The notes beneath the pieces were generated by a model. It ran no database searches. It was not told the DNA's origin and saw only the letters and a program-made list of their open reading frames with translations. A program made the translations under genes and the position numbers. A stretch of 64,000 bases of DNA from the NCBI RefSeq assembly GCF_902712855.1, contig NZ_LR743507.1, positions 2,590,001 to 2,654,000 of the forward strand, in the 5' to 3' direction. This document shows, piece by piece, positions 1 to 10,478 of this stretch. Within the stretch, counting starts at the first letter, position 1. Each line of letters starts with the position of its first letter. The DNA comes from Variovorax paradoxus. GTDB lineage: Bacteria; Pseudomonadota; Gammaproteobacteria; Burkholderiales; Burkholderiaceae_C.

Positions 1-1
1 C

Positions 2-745
2 GAAGTGACCGGCCGGCTCGAAGCGGCGAGCACCGAGATCCACGAGCTGACGACGGGTGTCTCGGGCGGCCTGTCCTTGCTTTCGGACACGCAGTTCAGC
101 ACCTCCTTCGTCTGCCACGTGGTCAAGCTCTTCCTGGAATCGCACCCGAACGTGCGCTGCCAGCTCGACGTGGCCAGCGGCTTCCACGCGCCGCGCGTGG
201 GCGACGTCGACTGTTATGTGTGCTCCGAGCCGCCGGATGCACCGAACCTCGTGGCCAAGCTGCTGGGGCGGCTGAACTACGGCCTCTACGCGAGCCCGCA
301 GTACCTGTCGCGCCACGGCGTGCCGTCGACGCCGGAAGACCTGGCGCGGCACCAGTCGATCGTGATGAAGGAGCCATCCGTGGAACGCGCGCAGGTGTTG
401 CTGGTGTCTGGCGCGTCGAGCTTCGCCTTCCGGCCTGAGGCCGCCTTCGAGACCAACGACCACTGGGTGATGAAGACCTTCTGCATCGATGGCCTCGGCA
501 TCGCGCTGCTGCCGGCCTTCTTCGTGCGCCCCGAAGCGGAGCAGGGCGTGCTCGTGCCGGTGCTGCCCGCATGGCAGCCCGAGCCGCGCCGCATCTATTG
601 CGCCTACCAGCGCCAGCGCTACATGGGCCAGAAGCTGCGCGCCTTCGTCGACCTGATGGCGCGCTGCGTGGTGGACATCGACTCTTACAACTACTACGTG
701 GGTTCGTCGGCCGGCCGGCGCCGCAAGGCGGCTGCAAGACCATAA
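2..745 (+). CDS. LysR-family transcriptional regulator, C-terminal part (cut by window edge)
   Basis: The reading frame is open to the left edge, so the N-terminal HTH is missing and only the substrate-binding (effector) domain is visible. It has the LysR co-inducer domain pattern: a beta-strand with SLLSDTQFSTSF, a middle stretch reading LNYGLYASPQYLSRHGVPSTPEDLARHQ, and a late GLGIALLPAFFV strand. LysR proteins bind DNA as tetramers and respond to small metabolites, but the effector cannot be read here. The tail after about residue 220 is Tyr- and Arg-rich and diverges from the family. It lies 36 bp upstream of aroQ on the same strand, which does not prove co-regulation. The family call is secure; the target is unknown. 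Confidence 0.85.
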   Translation, partial: EVTGRLEAASTEIHELTTGVSGGLSLLSDTQFSTSFVCHVVKLFLESHPNVRCQLDVASGFHAPRVGDVDCYVCSEPPDAPNLVAKLLGRLNYGLYASPQYLSRHGVPSTPEDLARHQSIVMKEPSVERAQVLLVSGASSFAFRPEAAFETNDHWVMKTFCIDGLGIALLPAFFVRPEAEQGVLVPVLPAWQPEPRRIYCAYQRQRYMGQKLRAFVDLMARCVVDIDSYNYYVGSSAGRRRKAAARP

Positions 746-781
746 TCGTCGTCCGGCAGACAGACCCGACCCTCATCCATC

Positions 782-1222
782 ATGAAGAAAATCCTCGTCC
801 TCAACGGCCCCAACCTCAACCTGCTCGGCACGCGCGAGCCCGAACAGTATGGGCGCGACACCCTGGCCGACGTCGAACGCCTGTGCAAGGAAACCGGCGC
901 GAAGCACGGCGTCGACATCGAATGCCGCCAGTCGAACCACGAGGGCGTGCTGATCGACTGGATCCAGGAAGCGGGCCGCGAAGTGGCCGCGGGCAACCTG
1001 CTCGGCGTGGTCATGAACCCCGGCGCCTACACGCACACTTCCATCGCGCTGCACGACGCCATCAAGGGCGCGAGCGTGCCGCTGATCGAACTGCACATCT
1101 CGAACGTGCATGCGCGCGAAGAGTTCCGCCACCACTCCTACATCTCGCCCGCGGCGAAGGGCATCATCGTGGGGCTCGGCGTGAAGGGCTACACCCTCGC
1201 CATCGCGGCCCTGGTCCCCTGA
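782..1222 (+). CDS. aroQ: Type II 3-dehydroquinate dehydratase AroQ
   Basis: The 146-residue protein matches the usual length of the small dodecameric type II enzyme. It opens with the family signature LVLNGPNLNLLGTREPEQYG, which carries the active-site Asn and the Arg and Tyr of the flexible lid. Later motifs are NPGAYTHTS and ELHISNVHAREEFRHHS, which supply the catalytic His and substrate-binding residues. The enzyme converts 3-dehydroquinate to 3-dehydroshikimate in the shikimate pathway in the cytosol. It is convergent with the spoVR operon, and a four-copy repeat array separates the two. The ATG start gives the canonical MKKILVLNGPN N-terminus. Confidence 0.97.
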   Translation: MKKILVLNGPNLNLLGTREPEQYGRDTLADVERLCKETGAKHGVDIECRQSNHEGVLIDWIQEAGREVAAGNLLGVVMNPGAYTHTSIALHDAIKGASVPLIELHISNVHAREEFRHHSYISPAAKGIIVGLGVKGYTLAIAALVP

Positions 1223-1282
1223 GAGCGATTTTTCGCGAACACCACGCGACGGCCCAGGGGGCCGCGGGTGTCGGGGCCAAAG

Positions 1283-1674
1283 CCAGAAACACCGCGGAAC
1301 CGGCTTCGCCGGGCCGCAGGTGTTGCCCCCGGTAGGGGGAAGGAGTAGCGACACGAAGTGCGCGCATCCTGGGGGCGAGCTCAGGAACACCGAGGAACCG
1401 GCTTTGCCGGGCCTCTGGTGTTGCCCCCGGTAGGGGGAAGGAGAAGCGACACGAAGTGCGCGCATCCTGGGGGCGAGCCCAGAAACACCGCGGAACCGGC
1501 TTCGCCTGGCCGCAGGTGTTGCCCCCGGTAGGGGGAAGGAGAAGCGACACGAAGTGCGCGCATCCTGGGGGCGAGCCCAGGAACACCGCGGAACCGGCTT
1601 CGCCGGGCCGCAGGTGTTGCCCCCGGTAGGGGGTAGGAGTAGCGACACGAAGTGCGCGAATCCTGGGGGCGAGC
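1283..1674 (-). repeat. Four tandem copies of the ~95-bp 3'-UTR hairpin repeat
   Basis: Copies begin near 1283, 1384, 1482 and 1580, with a period of about 98 bp. Read on the minus strand, each runs from a conserved GCGCACTTCGTGTCGC block, through a small CCCCCTACCGGGGG hairpin, to a long hairpin with arms AACACC(T/A)GCGG and CCGCGGTGTT around a CCGGC-AAA-GCCGG tip. The second copy has GAGG paired with CCTC, a compensatory change. The array starts immediately after the spoVR stop codon and fills the gap to the convergent aroQ. It does not end in a T-run, so it is not a classic intrinsic terminator. Confidence 0.9.
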
Positions 1675-3213
1675 CTAATACTGCTGCTTCGGTGCCGACG
1701 CCTTCCAGCTGCGGCTCACGCGGCCCTGGCTGTCGATGCTTTCCAGGTGCACGTCGAAGCCCCAGAGCCGGGCGACGTGCTTGAGCACTTCCTCGGCGCC
1801 GTCGTGCAGCGGCAGGTTGTTGCGCTGCGTGTGGCGCAGCGTCAGCGAACGGTCGCCGCGCGTGGCCACGTTCCACACCTGGATGTCGGGCTCGCGGCTG
1901 CTGATGTCGTACTGGCGCGACAGCGACTCGCGCAGCGAGTGATAACCGCTGTCGTCGTGGATCGCCGACACCTCGAGCTCCGACTCGCTCTGGAAATCGC
2001 GGATGGCGAAGAGCCGGAAGTCGCGCATCGTCTTCGGGCTCAGGAACTGGCCGATGAAGCTCTCGTCCTTGAAGTTGCGCATCGCGTAGTCGAGCGTCTT
2101 GAGCCAGTCGGTGCCGGCGAAGTCGGGGAACCAGCGGCGGTCCTCGGCGGTGGGCTTCTCGCAGATGCGGCGCAGCTCGGTGTACATCGCAAAGCCCAGC
2201 GCATAAGGGTTGATGCCGCTGTAGGCGCGATGGCCCACCGGCGGCTGGAAGATCACGCCGGTGTGCGAGCTGAGCCACTCCATCATGAAGCCGTCCGCCA
2301 GCTGGCCGCGGTCGTACATGGTGTTGAGCAGCGTGTAGTGCCAGAACGTCGCCCATCCTTCGTTCATGACCTGCGTCTGGCGCTGCGGATAGAAATACTG
2401 CGCGATCTTGCGCACGATGCGCACCACCTCGCGCTGCCAGGGCTCCAGCAGCGCGGCGTTCTTCTCGATGAAGTACAGCAGGTTCTCCTGCGGTTCCGAC
2501 GGGAAGCGGCGCGCCGAGTCGGACTCGGCCACCTGCTCGCTGCGCCGCGGCAGCGTGCGCCACAGGTCGTTGACCTGCTGCTGCATGTGGCGCTCGCGCT
2601 CGGCGCGCTGCGCGCTCTCCTGCGCCAGCGAGCGCTTCTGCGGGCGGCGGTAGCGGTCGACGCCGTAGTTCATCAGCGCATGGCAGGAATCGAGCAGCTG
2701 CTCGACCGCGTCGAGGCCATGGCGTTCCTCGCACTCTGCGATGTAGTGGCGCGCGTAGACCAGGTAGTCGATGATCGACGACGCATCGGTCCACATGCGG
2801 AACAGGTAGTTGCCCTTGAAGAAGCTGTTGTGGCCGTAGGCCGCATGCGCGATCACCAGGGCCTGCATGGCCATGGTGTTCTCCTCCATCAGGTAGGCGA
2901 TGCACGGATCGGAGTTGATGACGATCTCGTACGCCAGCCCCATGTGGCCGCGCTTGTAGTTCTTCTCGGTGGCGATGAACTGCTTGCCGTACGACCAGTG
3001 CCTGTAGATCATGGGCATGCCCACGCTGGCGTAGGCGTCCATCATCTGCTCGGCCGTGATCACCTCGAGCTGGTTAGGGTAGGTGTCGAGCCCGTAGCCC
3101 TTGGCGGTGCGCTCGATCTCGGTGTGGTAGGTCTCGATGAGTTCGAAGGTCCAGTCGGAGGGGCTGGGCAGGCGCTCGAGCCGGGGACGCTCGGGGGTGA
3201 GGATGGTGCTCAT
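1675..3213 (-). CDS. SpoVR family protein (YcgB-like)
   Basis: The 512-residue protein is close to E. coli YcgB (about 510 aa). Recognisable blocks include DWTFELIETYHTEIERTAKGYGLDTYPNQLEVITAEQMMDAYAS at the start and YRHWSYGKQFI, MNEGWATFWHYT and NPYALGFAMY further in. The start chosen is the ATG whose ATGA overlaps the upstream yeaH stop; the open frame runs further, but that part is a yeaH shadow. The biochemical function is unresolved. In enterobacteria the gene accompanies the PrkA kinase (yeaG) and YeaH in stationary-phase and nitrogen-stress responses. Here it is the last gene of a prkA-yeaH-spoVR operon. Confidence 0.93.
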   Translation of the reverse strand: MSTILTPERPRLERLPSPSDWTFELIETYHTEIERTAKGYGLDTYPNQLEVITAEQMMDAYASVGMPMIYRHWSYGKQFIATEKNYKRGHMGLAYEIVINSDPCIAYLMEENTMAMQALVIAHAAYGHNSFFKGNYLFRMWTDASSIIDYLVYARHYIAECEERHGLDAVEQLLDSCHALMNYGVDRYRRPQKRSLAQESAQRAERERHMQQQVNDLWRTLPRRSEQVAESDSARRFPSEPQENLLYFIEKNAALLEPWQREVVRIVRKIAQYFYPQRQTQVMNEGWATFWHYTLLNTMYDRGQLADGFMMEWLSSHTGVIFQPPVGHRAYSGINPYALGFAMYTELRRICEKPTAEDRRWFPDFAGTDWLKTLDYAMRNFKDESFIGQFLSPKTMRDFRLFAIRDFQSESELEVSAIHDDSGYHSLRESLSRQYDISSREPDIQVWNVATRGDRSLTLRHTQRNNLPLHDGAEEVLKHVARLWGFDVHLESIDSQGRVSRSWKASAPKQQY

Positions 3214-4502
3214 GACGTGACCCCTTCCTTCTTGAACAGGTCGCGGAAAACAGGGTAGATGTCCTGTGCGTCGGACACCTTGCGCATCGCGAAGTTGGGC
3301 TGCACGCCTTCGAGCTGCTTGTACTCCTGCCACAGGTTCTGCTCGGTCTCGGCGACCTGCACATAGGCGTAGTAGCGCACCACCGGCAGGATGTCGTTGA
3401 CCAGCAACTCGCGGCAGCGGCCGCTGTCCTGGTGCCAGTTGTCGCCGTCGCTGGCCTGCGCGCCGTACACGTTCCATTCGCCGCTGGGATAGCGCGCCTT
3501 GATGATCTCGTCCATCAGCACCAGGGCGCTCGACACCACCGTGCCGCCTGTCTCGGTGGCGTGGAAGAACTCTTCCTCGCTCACTTCCTGCGCCTGCGTG
3601 TGGTGGCGCAGGAACACCAGGTCGATGGTTTCGTAGTGCCGCGTGAGGAACATGTACAGCAGCATGAAGAAGCGCTTGGCCATGTCCTTGCGCGCCTCGT
3701 CCATCGAGCCCGAAACGTCCATGAGGCAGAACATGACGGCCTTGGCGCTGGGCACCGGCGTTTTCACGCGGTTGCGGTAGCGCAGGTCGATCGGGTCGAT
3801 GTAGGGCACGTGCCGCATGGTGCGGCGCAGCTCGGCGATGCGCTCCTCGGTCTCGACGATTTCCTTGCGCACCAGCGGCTGGTCGGCCTGCGGATGCTTC
3901 TTCAGCGTCTCGAGCAGCGCCTCGAGGCGCTTGAGTTCCTTGCGGGCATCGCCGCCCAGCGCGATGCGGCGTGCCAGCGCACCGCGCATCGAACGCACCA
4001 CGTGCAGGTTGTTGGGCGAGCCGTCGCTCGTGAAGCCAGCCCGGTGGCTCTTCCACTCGGGCACGTCGGCGATCTGCGTGCGGATGAGGTGCGGCAGCGC
4101 GAGGTCGTCGAAGAACACGCGCATGAACTCCTCGCGCGTCAAGCGGAAGACGAAGTCGTCCTCGCCTTCGCCGCTGTCGCTGGCCTCGCCGCTGCCCGAA
4201 CCTCCGCCGCCCCCGCCTTCGGGGCGCTTGATGCGGTCGCCCTTCAGGTATTCCTGGTTGCCGGGGTGCACGTACTCGCGATCGCCGCCGCGGGCGTGGC
4301 CGAAGACCGGCTCGGACACGTCGTGGCGCGGCAAGGTCACGTCTTCGCCTTGCTCCAGTTCGCGGATGTTGCGTCCGCTCACCGCGCGCCGCACCGCCTC
4401 CTGGATCTGCCCCTTGTAGCGCCGCAAAAAGCGCTCGCGGTTGCCAATGGACTTGTTCTTGCCCGAAAGCCGCCGGTCGATGATCTGCTGCAGGATGGCC
4501 AC
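3210..4502 (-). CDS. yeaH: YeaH/YhbH family protein (DUF444), VWA-like
   Basis: The protein has 430 residues, near the usual length for the family. The N-terminus is a basic helix (IIDRRLSGKNKSIGNRERFLRRYKGQI), followed by a Gly/Ser/Glu-rich linker at about 95-116. A von Willebrand A-like region carries a MIDAS motif DVSGSMDE at about 262-269, consistent with metal binding. The family is encoded beside PrkA and SpoVR across proteobacteria and belongs to the same stress module; its molecular role is not established. It overlaps spoVR by four bases (ATGA), so the two are translationally coupled. A hairpin repeat separates it from prkA upstream. Confidence 0.93.
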   Translation of the reverse strand: MAILQQIIDRRLSGKNKSIGNRERFLRRYKGQIQEAVRRAVSGRNIRELEQGEDVTLPRHDVSEPVFGHARGGDREYVHPGNQEYLKGDRIKRPEGGGGGGSGSGEASDSGEGEDDFVFRLTREEFMRVFFDDLALPHLIRTQIADVPEWKSHRAGFTSDGSPNNLHVVRSMRGALARRIALGGDARKELKRLEALLETLKKHPQADQPLVRKEIVETEERIAELRRTMRHVPYIDPIDLRYRNRVKTPVPSAKAVMFCLMDVSGSMDEARKDMAKRFFMLLYMFLTRHYETIDLVFLRHHTQAQEVSEEEFFHATETGGTVVSSALVLMDEIIKARYPSGEWNVYGAQASDGDNWHQDSGRCRELLVNDILPVVRYYAYVQVAETEQNLWQEYKQLEGVQPNFAMRKVSDAQDIYPVFRDLFKKEGVTS

Positions 4503-4548
4503 GGTGTCAAACCTCCATTCAAAGACGGGTCACGACGCATTTCTTCGT

Positions 4549-4643
4549 GGAACACCGAGGAACCGGCTTTGCCGGGCCTCTGGTGTTGCCCCCGGTAGGG
4601 GGTTGGCGAAGCGACACGAAGTGCGCGTAGCCTGGGGGCGAGC
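4549..4643 (-). repeat. 3'-UTR hairpin repeat, single copy
   Basis: On the minus strand this begins five bases after the prkA stop and ends 46 bp before the yeaH start, so it sits inside the operon. The stem has the GAGG/CCTC variant rather than GCGG/CCGC, with pairing kept. The intra-operon position argues against an obligate terminator and for a processing or stability role. Confidence 0.9.
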
Positions 4644-4648
4644 CATAG

Positions 4649-6571
4649 CTACGAACTCTTGCGCACCCGCAGGTACCACTCGCAGAGCAGGCGAACCTGC
4701 TTGGCGGTGTAGCCCTTCTCGACCATGCGCGTGACGAAGTCCTCGTGCTTCTTCTGCTCGTCGGCGCTGCTCTTGGTGTTGAAGCTGATCACCGGGAGCA
4801 GCTCCTCGGTGTTGGAGAACATCTTCTTCTCGATCACCGAACGCAGCTTCTCGTAGCTGGTCCATGCCGGGTTGCGGCCGTTGTTGCCGGCCCGCGCGCG
4901 CAGCACGAAGTTGACGATCTCGTTGCGGAAGTCCTTCGGATTGCCGATGCCGGCAGGCCGTTCGATCTTCTCGAGCTCGGCGTTCAGCGAGGCCCTGTCG
5001 AAGACTTCGCCCGTGTCGACGTCGCGGAACTCCTGGTCCTGGATCCAGTAGTCGGCGTAGGTCACGTAGCGGTCGAAGATGTTCTGGCCGTACTCGCTGT
5101 AGCTCTCGAGGTAGGCGGTCTGGATCTCCTTGCCGATGAACTCGGCATAGCGCGGCGCCAGCAGCTCCTTGATGTAGCTGATGTACTTCTGCTCGACCTC
5201 GGGCGCGAACTGCTCGCGCTCGATCTGCTGCTCGAGCACGTACATCAGGTGCACCGGGTTGGCGGCCACCTCGGAGCTGTCGAAGTTGAAGACCTTCGAG
5301 ATGATCTTGAAGGCGAAGCGGGTGGACACGCCGCTCATGCCTTCGTCGACGCCCGCGTAGTCGCGGTACTCCTGGATCGACTTGGCCTTGGGGTCGGTGT
5401 CCTTCAGGTTCTCGCCGTCGTACACCTGCATCTTGCTGAAGGTGCTGGAGTTCTCCGGCTCCTTCAGGCGCGTGAGCACCGAGAGCTGGGCCATCATGCG
5501 CAGCGTTCCGGGAGCACACGGCGCCTGGGCCAGCGACGAGTTGCGCACCAGCTTCTCGTAGATCTTGATCTCTTCCGAGGCGCGCAGGCAGTAGGGCACC
5601 TTGACGATGTAGATGCGGTCCAGGAATGCTTCGTTGTTCTTGTTGTTGCGGAAGGCCTTCCACTCGCTCTCGTTGCTGTGCGCCAGCACGATGCCGTCGA
5701 AGGGGATGGCGCCGAAGCCTTCGGTGCCCTTGAAGTTGCCTTCCTGCGTGGCCGTGAGCAGCGGGTGCAGCACCTTGATGGGCGCCTTGAACATTTCCAC
5801 GAACTCCAGCAGGCCTTGGTTGGCCAGGCACAGGCCACCGGAATAGGCGTAGGCGTCCGGGTCGTCCTGCGCATAGGTCTCGAGCTTGCGGATGTCGACC
5901 TTGCCGACCAGGGAAGAGATGTCCTGGTTGTTCTCGTCGCCGGGCTCGGTCTTGGCCACCGCGATCTGCCGCAACACCGACGGGAAGCGCTTGACGACCT
6001 TGAACTGGCGGATGTCGCCGCCGTACTCCTCCAGCCGTTTGACGGCCCAGGGCGAGAGGATCCGGTTCAGGTAGCGGCGGGGAATGCCGTATTCCTTTTC
6101 TAGGATCTCGCCGTCCTCGACCGTGTCGAACAGGCCGAGCGGCGATTCGTTCACCGGCGAGCCCTGGATGGCGTAGAAGGGCACATGCTCCATGAGCTGC
6201 TTGAGCCGCTCGGCGATGGAGCTCTTGCCACCGCCCACCGGGCCCAGCAAGTAAAGGATTTGCTTCTTTTCTTCCAGGCCCTGCGCGGCGTGGCGGAAAT
6301 AGGACACCACCTGTTCTATGGCGTCTTCCATGCCATAGAACTCCTTGAACGCCGGATAGATCTTGATGACCTTGTTCGCGAAGATGCGAGAAAGGCGGGG
6401 GTCGTTGCGCGTGTCGACCAGCTCCGGCTCGCCGATGGCCTTGAGCATGCGCTCGGAAGCCGTGGCATACGCCGTGGGGTCGCGCTTGCAGATATCCAGG
6501 TAATCCTGCAGCGAGATGACTTCCTCGCGGGTGCGCTCGTAGCGGGCGGCAAAGTTGCTGATCACATCCAT
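4649..6571 (-). CDS. prkA: PrkA serine protein kinase (YeaG family)
   Basis: This 640-residue protein is the size of E. coli PrkA/YeaG (644 aa). An AAA-like N-terminal domain has Walker A GPVGGGKSS at about 110-118. The C-terminal half carries the PrkA kinase region. The N-terminus (FAARYERTREEVISLQDYLDICKRDPTAYATASERMLKAIGEPE) matches the family closely. The start at 6571 has a GGAGG ribosome-binding site six bases upstream; a longer open frame starts at 6664 but lacks one and extends past the conserved N-terminus. PrkA acts in stationary-phase, nitrogen and carbon stress adaptation. It heads the prkA-yeaH-spoVR operon, which probably starts in the unusually AT-rich region at 6.6-7.0 kb. Confidence 0.96.
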   Translation of the reverse strand: MDVISNFAARYERTREEVISLQDYLDICKRDPTAYATASERMLKAIGEPELVDTRNDPRLSRIFANKVIKIYPAFKEFYGMEDAIEQVVSYFRHAAQGLEEKKQILYLLGPVGGGKSSIAERLKQLMEHVPFYAIQGSPVNESPLGLFDTVEDGEILEKEYGIPRRYLNRILSPWAVKRLEEYGGDIRQFKVVKRFPSVLRQIAVAKTEPGDENNQDISSLVGKVDIRKLETYAQDDPDAYAYSGGLCLANQGLLEFVEMFKAPIKVLHPLLTATQEGNFKGTEGFGAIPFDGIVLAHSNESEWKAFRNNKNNEAFLDRIYIVKVPYCLRASEEIKIYEKLVRNSSLAQAPCAPGTLRMMAQLSVLTRLKEPENSSTFSKMQVYDGENLKDTDPKAKSIQEYRDYAGVDEGMSGVSTRFAFKIISKVFNFDSSEVAANPVHLMYVLEQQIEREQFAPEVEQKYISYIKELLAPRYAEFIGKEIQTAYLESYSEYGQNIFDRYVTYADYWIQDQEFRDVDTGEVFDRASLNAELEKIERPAGIGNPKDFRNEIVNFVLRARAGNNGRNPAWTSYEKLRSVIEKKMFSNTEELLPVISFNTKSSADEQKKHEDFVTRMVEKGYTAKQVRLLCEWYLRVRKSS

Positions 6572-7114
6572 GGTCACGCCTCCATCAAGTCGGTGGGCTT
6601 TTGGCCCGATTGCCTGCAGCAACGGCACGCTCAACTTTCGAGGTGTGCCTGCCCTTGGCTGCATGCCGCGGAAAACTCCCCTTACAACATTCTGCTAACA
6701 ATCAGCATAAAGCAAAGACTGAACCGGACAAATCTCTTTTTAATTGGGGACCACGCTGTCAAGTAAAGTTCCTCGAAAAATCCGGAACAATTTTTCAAAT
6801 TCGGCTAAATTCAAAAGCTCGTTGTCTTAATAAACTCCGGGTGAAATGGCTATGCCGAATGGCCATCCCCCATTTCAGTGTTTCGCCGAAAAAAGCGGTA
6901 CCTATTGAGCATGCATGCTCAATAAAAATCGGCCACCTTTGTGCAATAACGCGCCAGCGCTCGTTTGGTTTATTGCATATCCAAAAAAATAAAAAGCAAT
7001 CCTCGCGCCACTTCCAGATGGGTGGCTTGCGCTTGTACGCGTGGGGAAGCGGCCCGGATGCGGGTCAGCGTGGTCCGAGACGGTGCGCGCGCACCGCATT
7101 GATGCCGCGGGCAT
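6572..7114. other. AT-rich intergenic region upstream of prkA
   Basis: This is a stretch of about 540 bp without a convincing gene. Base composition drops clearly from about 6690 to 7010 compared with the GC-rich surroundings, and short overlapping frames there show no recognisable protein. It must hold the leftward promoter of the prkA operon. I could not identify a clear sigma-54 (-24/-12) or sigma-70 promoter with confidence. A perfect 22-bp palindrome lies inside it at 6903-6924. Confidence 0.6.
6903..6924. promoter_or_regulatory. Perfect 22-bp palindrome, candidate operator upstream of prkA
   Basis: The left arm TATTGAGCATG is followed directly by its exact reverse complement CATGCTCAATA. 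It lies about 330 bp upstream of the prkA start in AT-rich DNA, between prkA and the dnaJ terminator. No T-run follows on either strand, so an operator is more likely than a terminator. The binding protein is unknown. Confidence 0.45.
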
Positions 7115-7142
7115 GAAAAAGGGCCGCGTGTGCGGCCCTTGC
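7115..7142 (-). terminator. Intrinsic terminator of dnaJ
   Basis: Read leftward, the stem AAGGGCCGC, loop ACAC and stem GCGGCCC run into TTTTTC, about 30 bp past the dnaJ stop. The strong GC stem plus T-run is a classic rho-independent terminator. Confidence 0.9.
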
Positions 7143-7168
7143 TGGAAGTCGAGGGGTCTGCTTCAGCC

Positions 7169-8305
7169 TCAGCTGAAGAATTCCTTCGCCTTGTCGAACC
7201 AGCCCTTGTCGGTCGGGCTGTGCTTCTCGCCGCCCTTCTTGAGAGAGTCGTCCAGGTCCTTCAGCAGCTTGCGCTGGAACTCGGTGAGCTTCACCGGCGT
7301 CTCGACGCGCACGTGGCAGTACAGGTCGCCCGGGTAGCTCGAGTTCACGCCCTTGATGCCCTTGCCGCGCAGGCGGAACTGCTTGCCGCTCTGCGTGCCT
7401 TCGGGAATGTCGATGGCGGCTGCACCCTTGAGCGTCGGCACGTTGATCTCTCCGCCCAGCGCCGCAGTGGTCATGCTGACCGGCACCACGCAGTGGAGGT
7501 TGTCGCCGTCGCGCTCGAAGATGTCGTGCTTCTTCAGCCGGATCTCGATGTACAGGTCGCCCGGCGGGCCGCCGTTGACGCCGGGCTCGCCACTGCCCGT
7601 GACGCGCATGCGCTGGCCGTCGTCGATGCCGGCGCGGATCTTCACTTCGAGCGTCTTGTTGCGCTTGATCTTGCCCTGGCCATGGCACGCGGTGCAGGGC
7701 TCGGGAATGATCTTGCCGCTGCCGTGGCAGGTCGGGCAGGTCTGCTGGACGCTGAAGAAGCCCTGGCGCATCTGAACAGCGCCTGCACCGTGGCAGGTCG
7801 TGCAGGTGATGGGCTTGGTGCCGGGCTTGGCGCCCGAGCCGTGGCAGGTCTCGCATTCGTCCCACGTGGGAATGCGGATCTCGGTGGTCTTGCCTTCCGC
7901 GGCTTCCTCGAGCGTGATCTCCATCGCGTAGCTCAGGTCGCTGCCGCGGAACACCTGGCGTCCGCTGCTGGTGCGGCCGCGGCCGCCGCCGAACACGTCG
8001 CCGAAGATGTCGCCGAAGGCTTCCGCGAACCCGCCGAAACCTTCAGCCCCAGGACCGCCGCGCATGTTGGGGTCGACGCCGGCGTGCCCATACTGGTCGT
8101 AGGCCGCGCGCTTCTGTCCGTCGGACAGCATTTCGTAGGCTTCCTTCACCTCCTTGAACTTGGCCTCGGCATCCTTTGCGGTGTCGCCGTGGTTGCGGTC
8201 GGGGTGGTGCTTCATCGCGAGCTTGCGATAAGCCTTCTTGATTTCATCCTCGCTGGCGTTCTTGGGGACGCCGAGGGTTTCGTAATAGTCGCGTTTGGTG
8301 GCCAT
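7169..8305 (-). CDS. dnaJ: Chaperone protein DnaJ (Hsp40)
   Basis: The 378-residue type I J-protein has every expected domain. The J domain carries HPD at residues 34-36 for stimulating DnaK ATPase. A Gly/Phe-rich linker (GGPGAEGFGGFAEAFGDIFGDVFGGGRG) follows, then four CxxCxGxG zinc motifs (CETCHGSG, CTTCHGAG, CPTCHGSG, CTACHGQG), then the C-terminal substrate-binding domain. It delivers unfolded clients to DnaK in the cytosol. It lies 110 bp downstream of dnaK on the same strand, with a hairpin in the gap, so its expression is probably partial read-through from the dnaK promoter. Confidence 0.98.
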   Translation of the reverse strand: MATKRDYYETLGVPKNASEDEIKKAYRKLAMKHHPDRNHGDTAKDAEAKFKEVKEAYEMLSDGQKRAAYDQYGHAGVDPNMRGGPGAEGFGGFAEAFGDIFGDVFGGGRGRTSSGRQVFRGSDLSYAMEITLEEAAEGKTTEIRIPTWDECETCHGSGAKPGTKPITCTTCHGAGAVQMRQGFFSVQQTCPTCHGSGKIIPEPCTACHGQGKIKRNKTLEVKIRAGIDDGQRMRVTGSGEPGVNGGPPGDLYIEIRLKKHDIFERDGDNLHCVVPVSMTTAALGGEINVPTLKGAAAIDIPEGTQSGKQFRLRGKGIKGVNSSYPGDLYCHVRVETPVKLTEFQRKLLKDLDDSLKKGGEKHSPTDKGWFDKAKEFFS

Positions 8306-8364
8306 GACAGGTCGATCGGAGGATCAGGGGAGGCAGCGGGAACTCGGGTAACTCGGAAGCGAGA

Positions 8365-8398
8365 AAGGCTGGAGCACCTCTGCAGGTGTTCCAGCCTT
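8365..8398 (-). terminator. Hairpin between dnaK and dnaJ (possible attenuator)
   Basis: On the minus strand AAGGCTGGAACACCT and AGGTGCTCCAGCCTT pair around a GCAG loop with one mismatch, followed by a weak TTTCTC run. The position directly after dnaK suggests partial termination or mRNA protection that sets a higher dnaK than dnaJ yield; this role is inferred. Confidence 0.7.
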
Positions 8399-8415
8399 GT
8401 GCAAGGGGCCGGCGA

Positions 8416-10353
<1,938 letters not shown>

Positions 10354-10392
10354 GTTCTTACTCCTGAAAGCCTGAAAAATATGTTGTTATGA

Positions 10393-10420
10393 ACTTGTGG
10401 ATAACCCGTCGCGATTCAAG
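10393..10420 (-). promoter_or_regulatory. Sigma-32-type promoter of dnaK
   Basis: Read leftward, CTTGAAT is followed by a 13-bp spacer and CCACAAGT, close to the heat-shock consensus CTTGAAA / CCCCATnT. The same 13-bp spacing occurs at the grpE promoter in this window. It lies about 40 bp upstream of the dnaK start. Confidence 0.7.
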
Positions 10421-10478
10421 GGAAGACGCGTGGATTTCCTGTGCGAATCTTGTGTGCCGAAGTGTTGGCGCGGGCCGC

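Noticed and set aside
1164..1586. Minus-strand open frames running through the tandem repeats
   Set aside because: The unit of about 98 bp is not a multiple of three, so the frames switch between copies, and the peptides are just repeat translations. They are non-coding.
1283..1674. CRISPR array
   Set aside because: The tandem units are about 95-98 bp with no short repeat/unique-spacer alternation, and no cas genes are present.
6572..7114. Search for a sigma-54 (-24/-12) promoter of prkA
   Set aside because: No segment matched TGGCAC-N5-TTGC well enough in the expected region on the minus strand.
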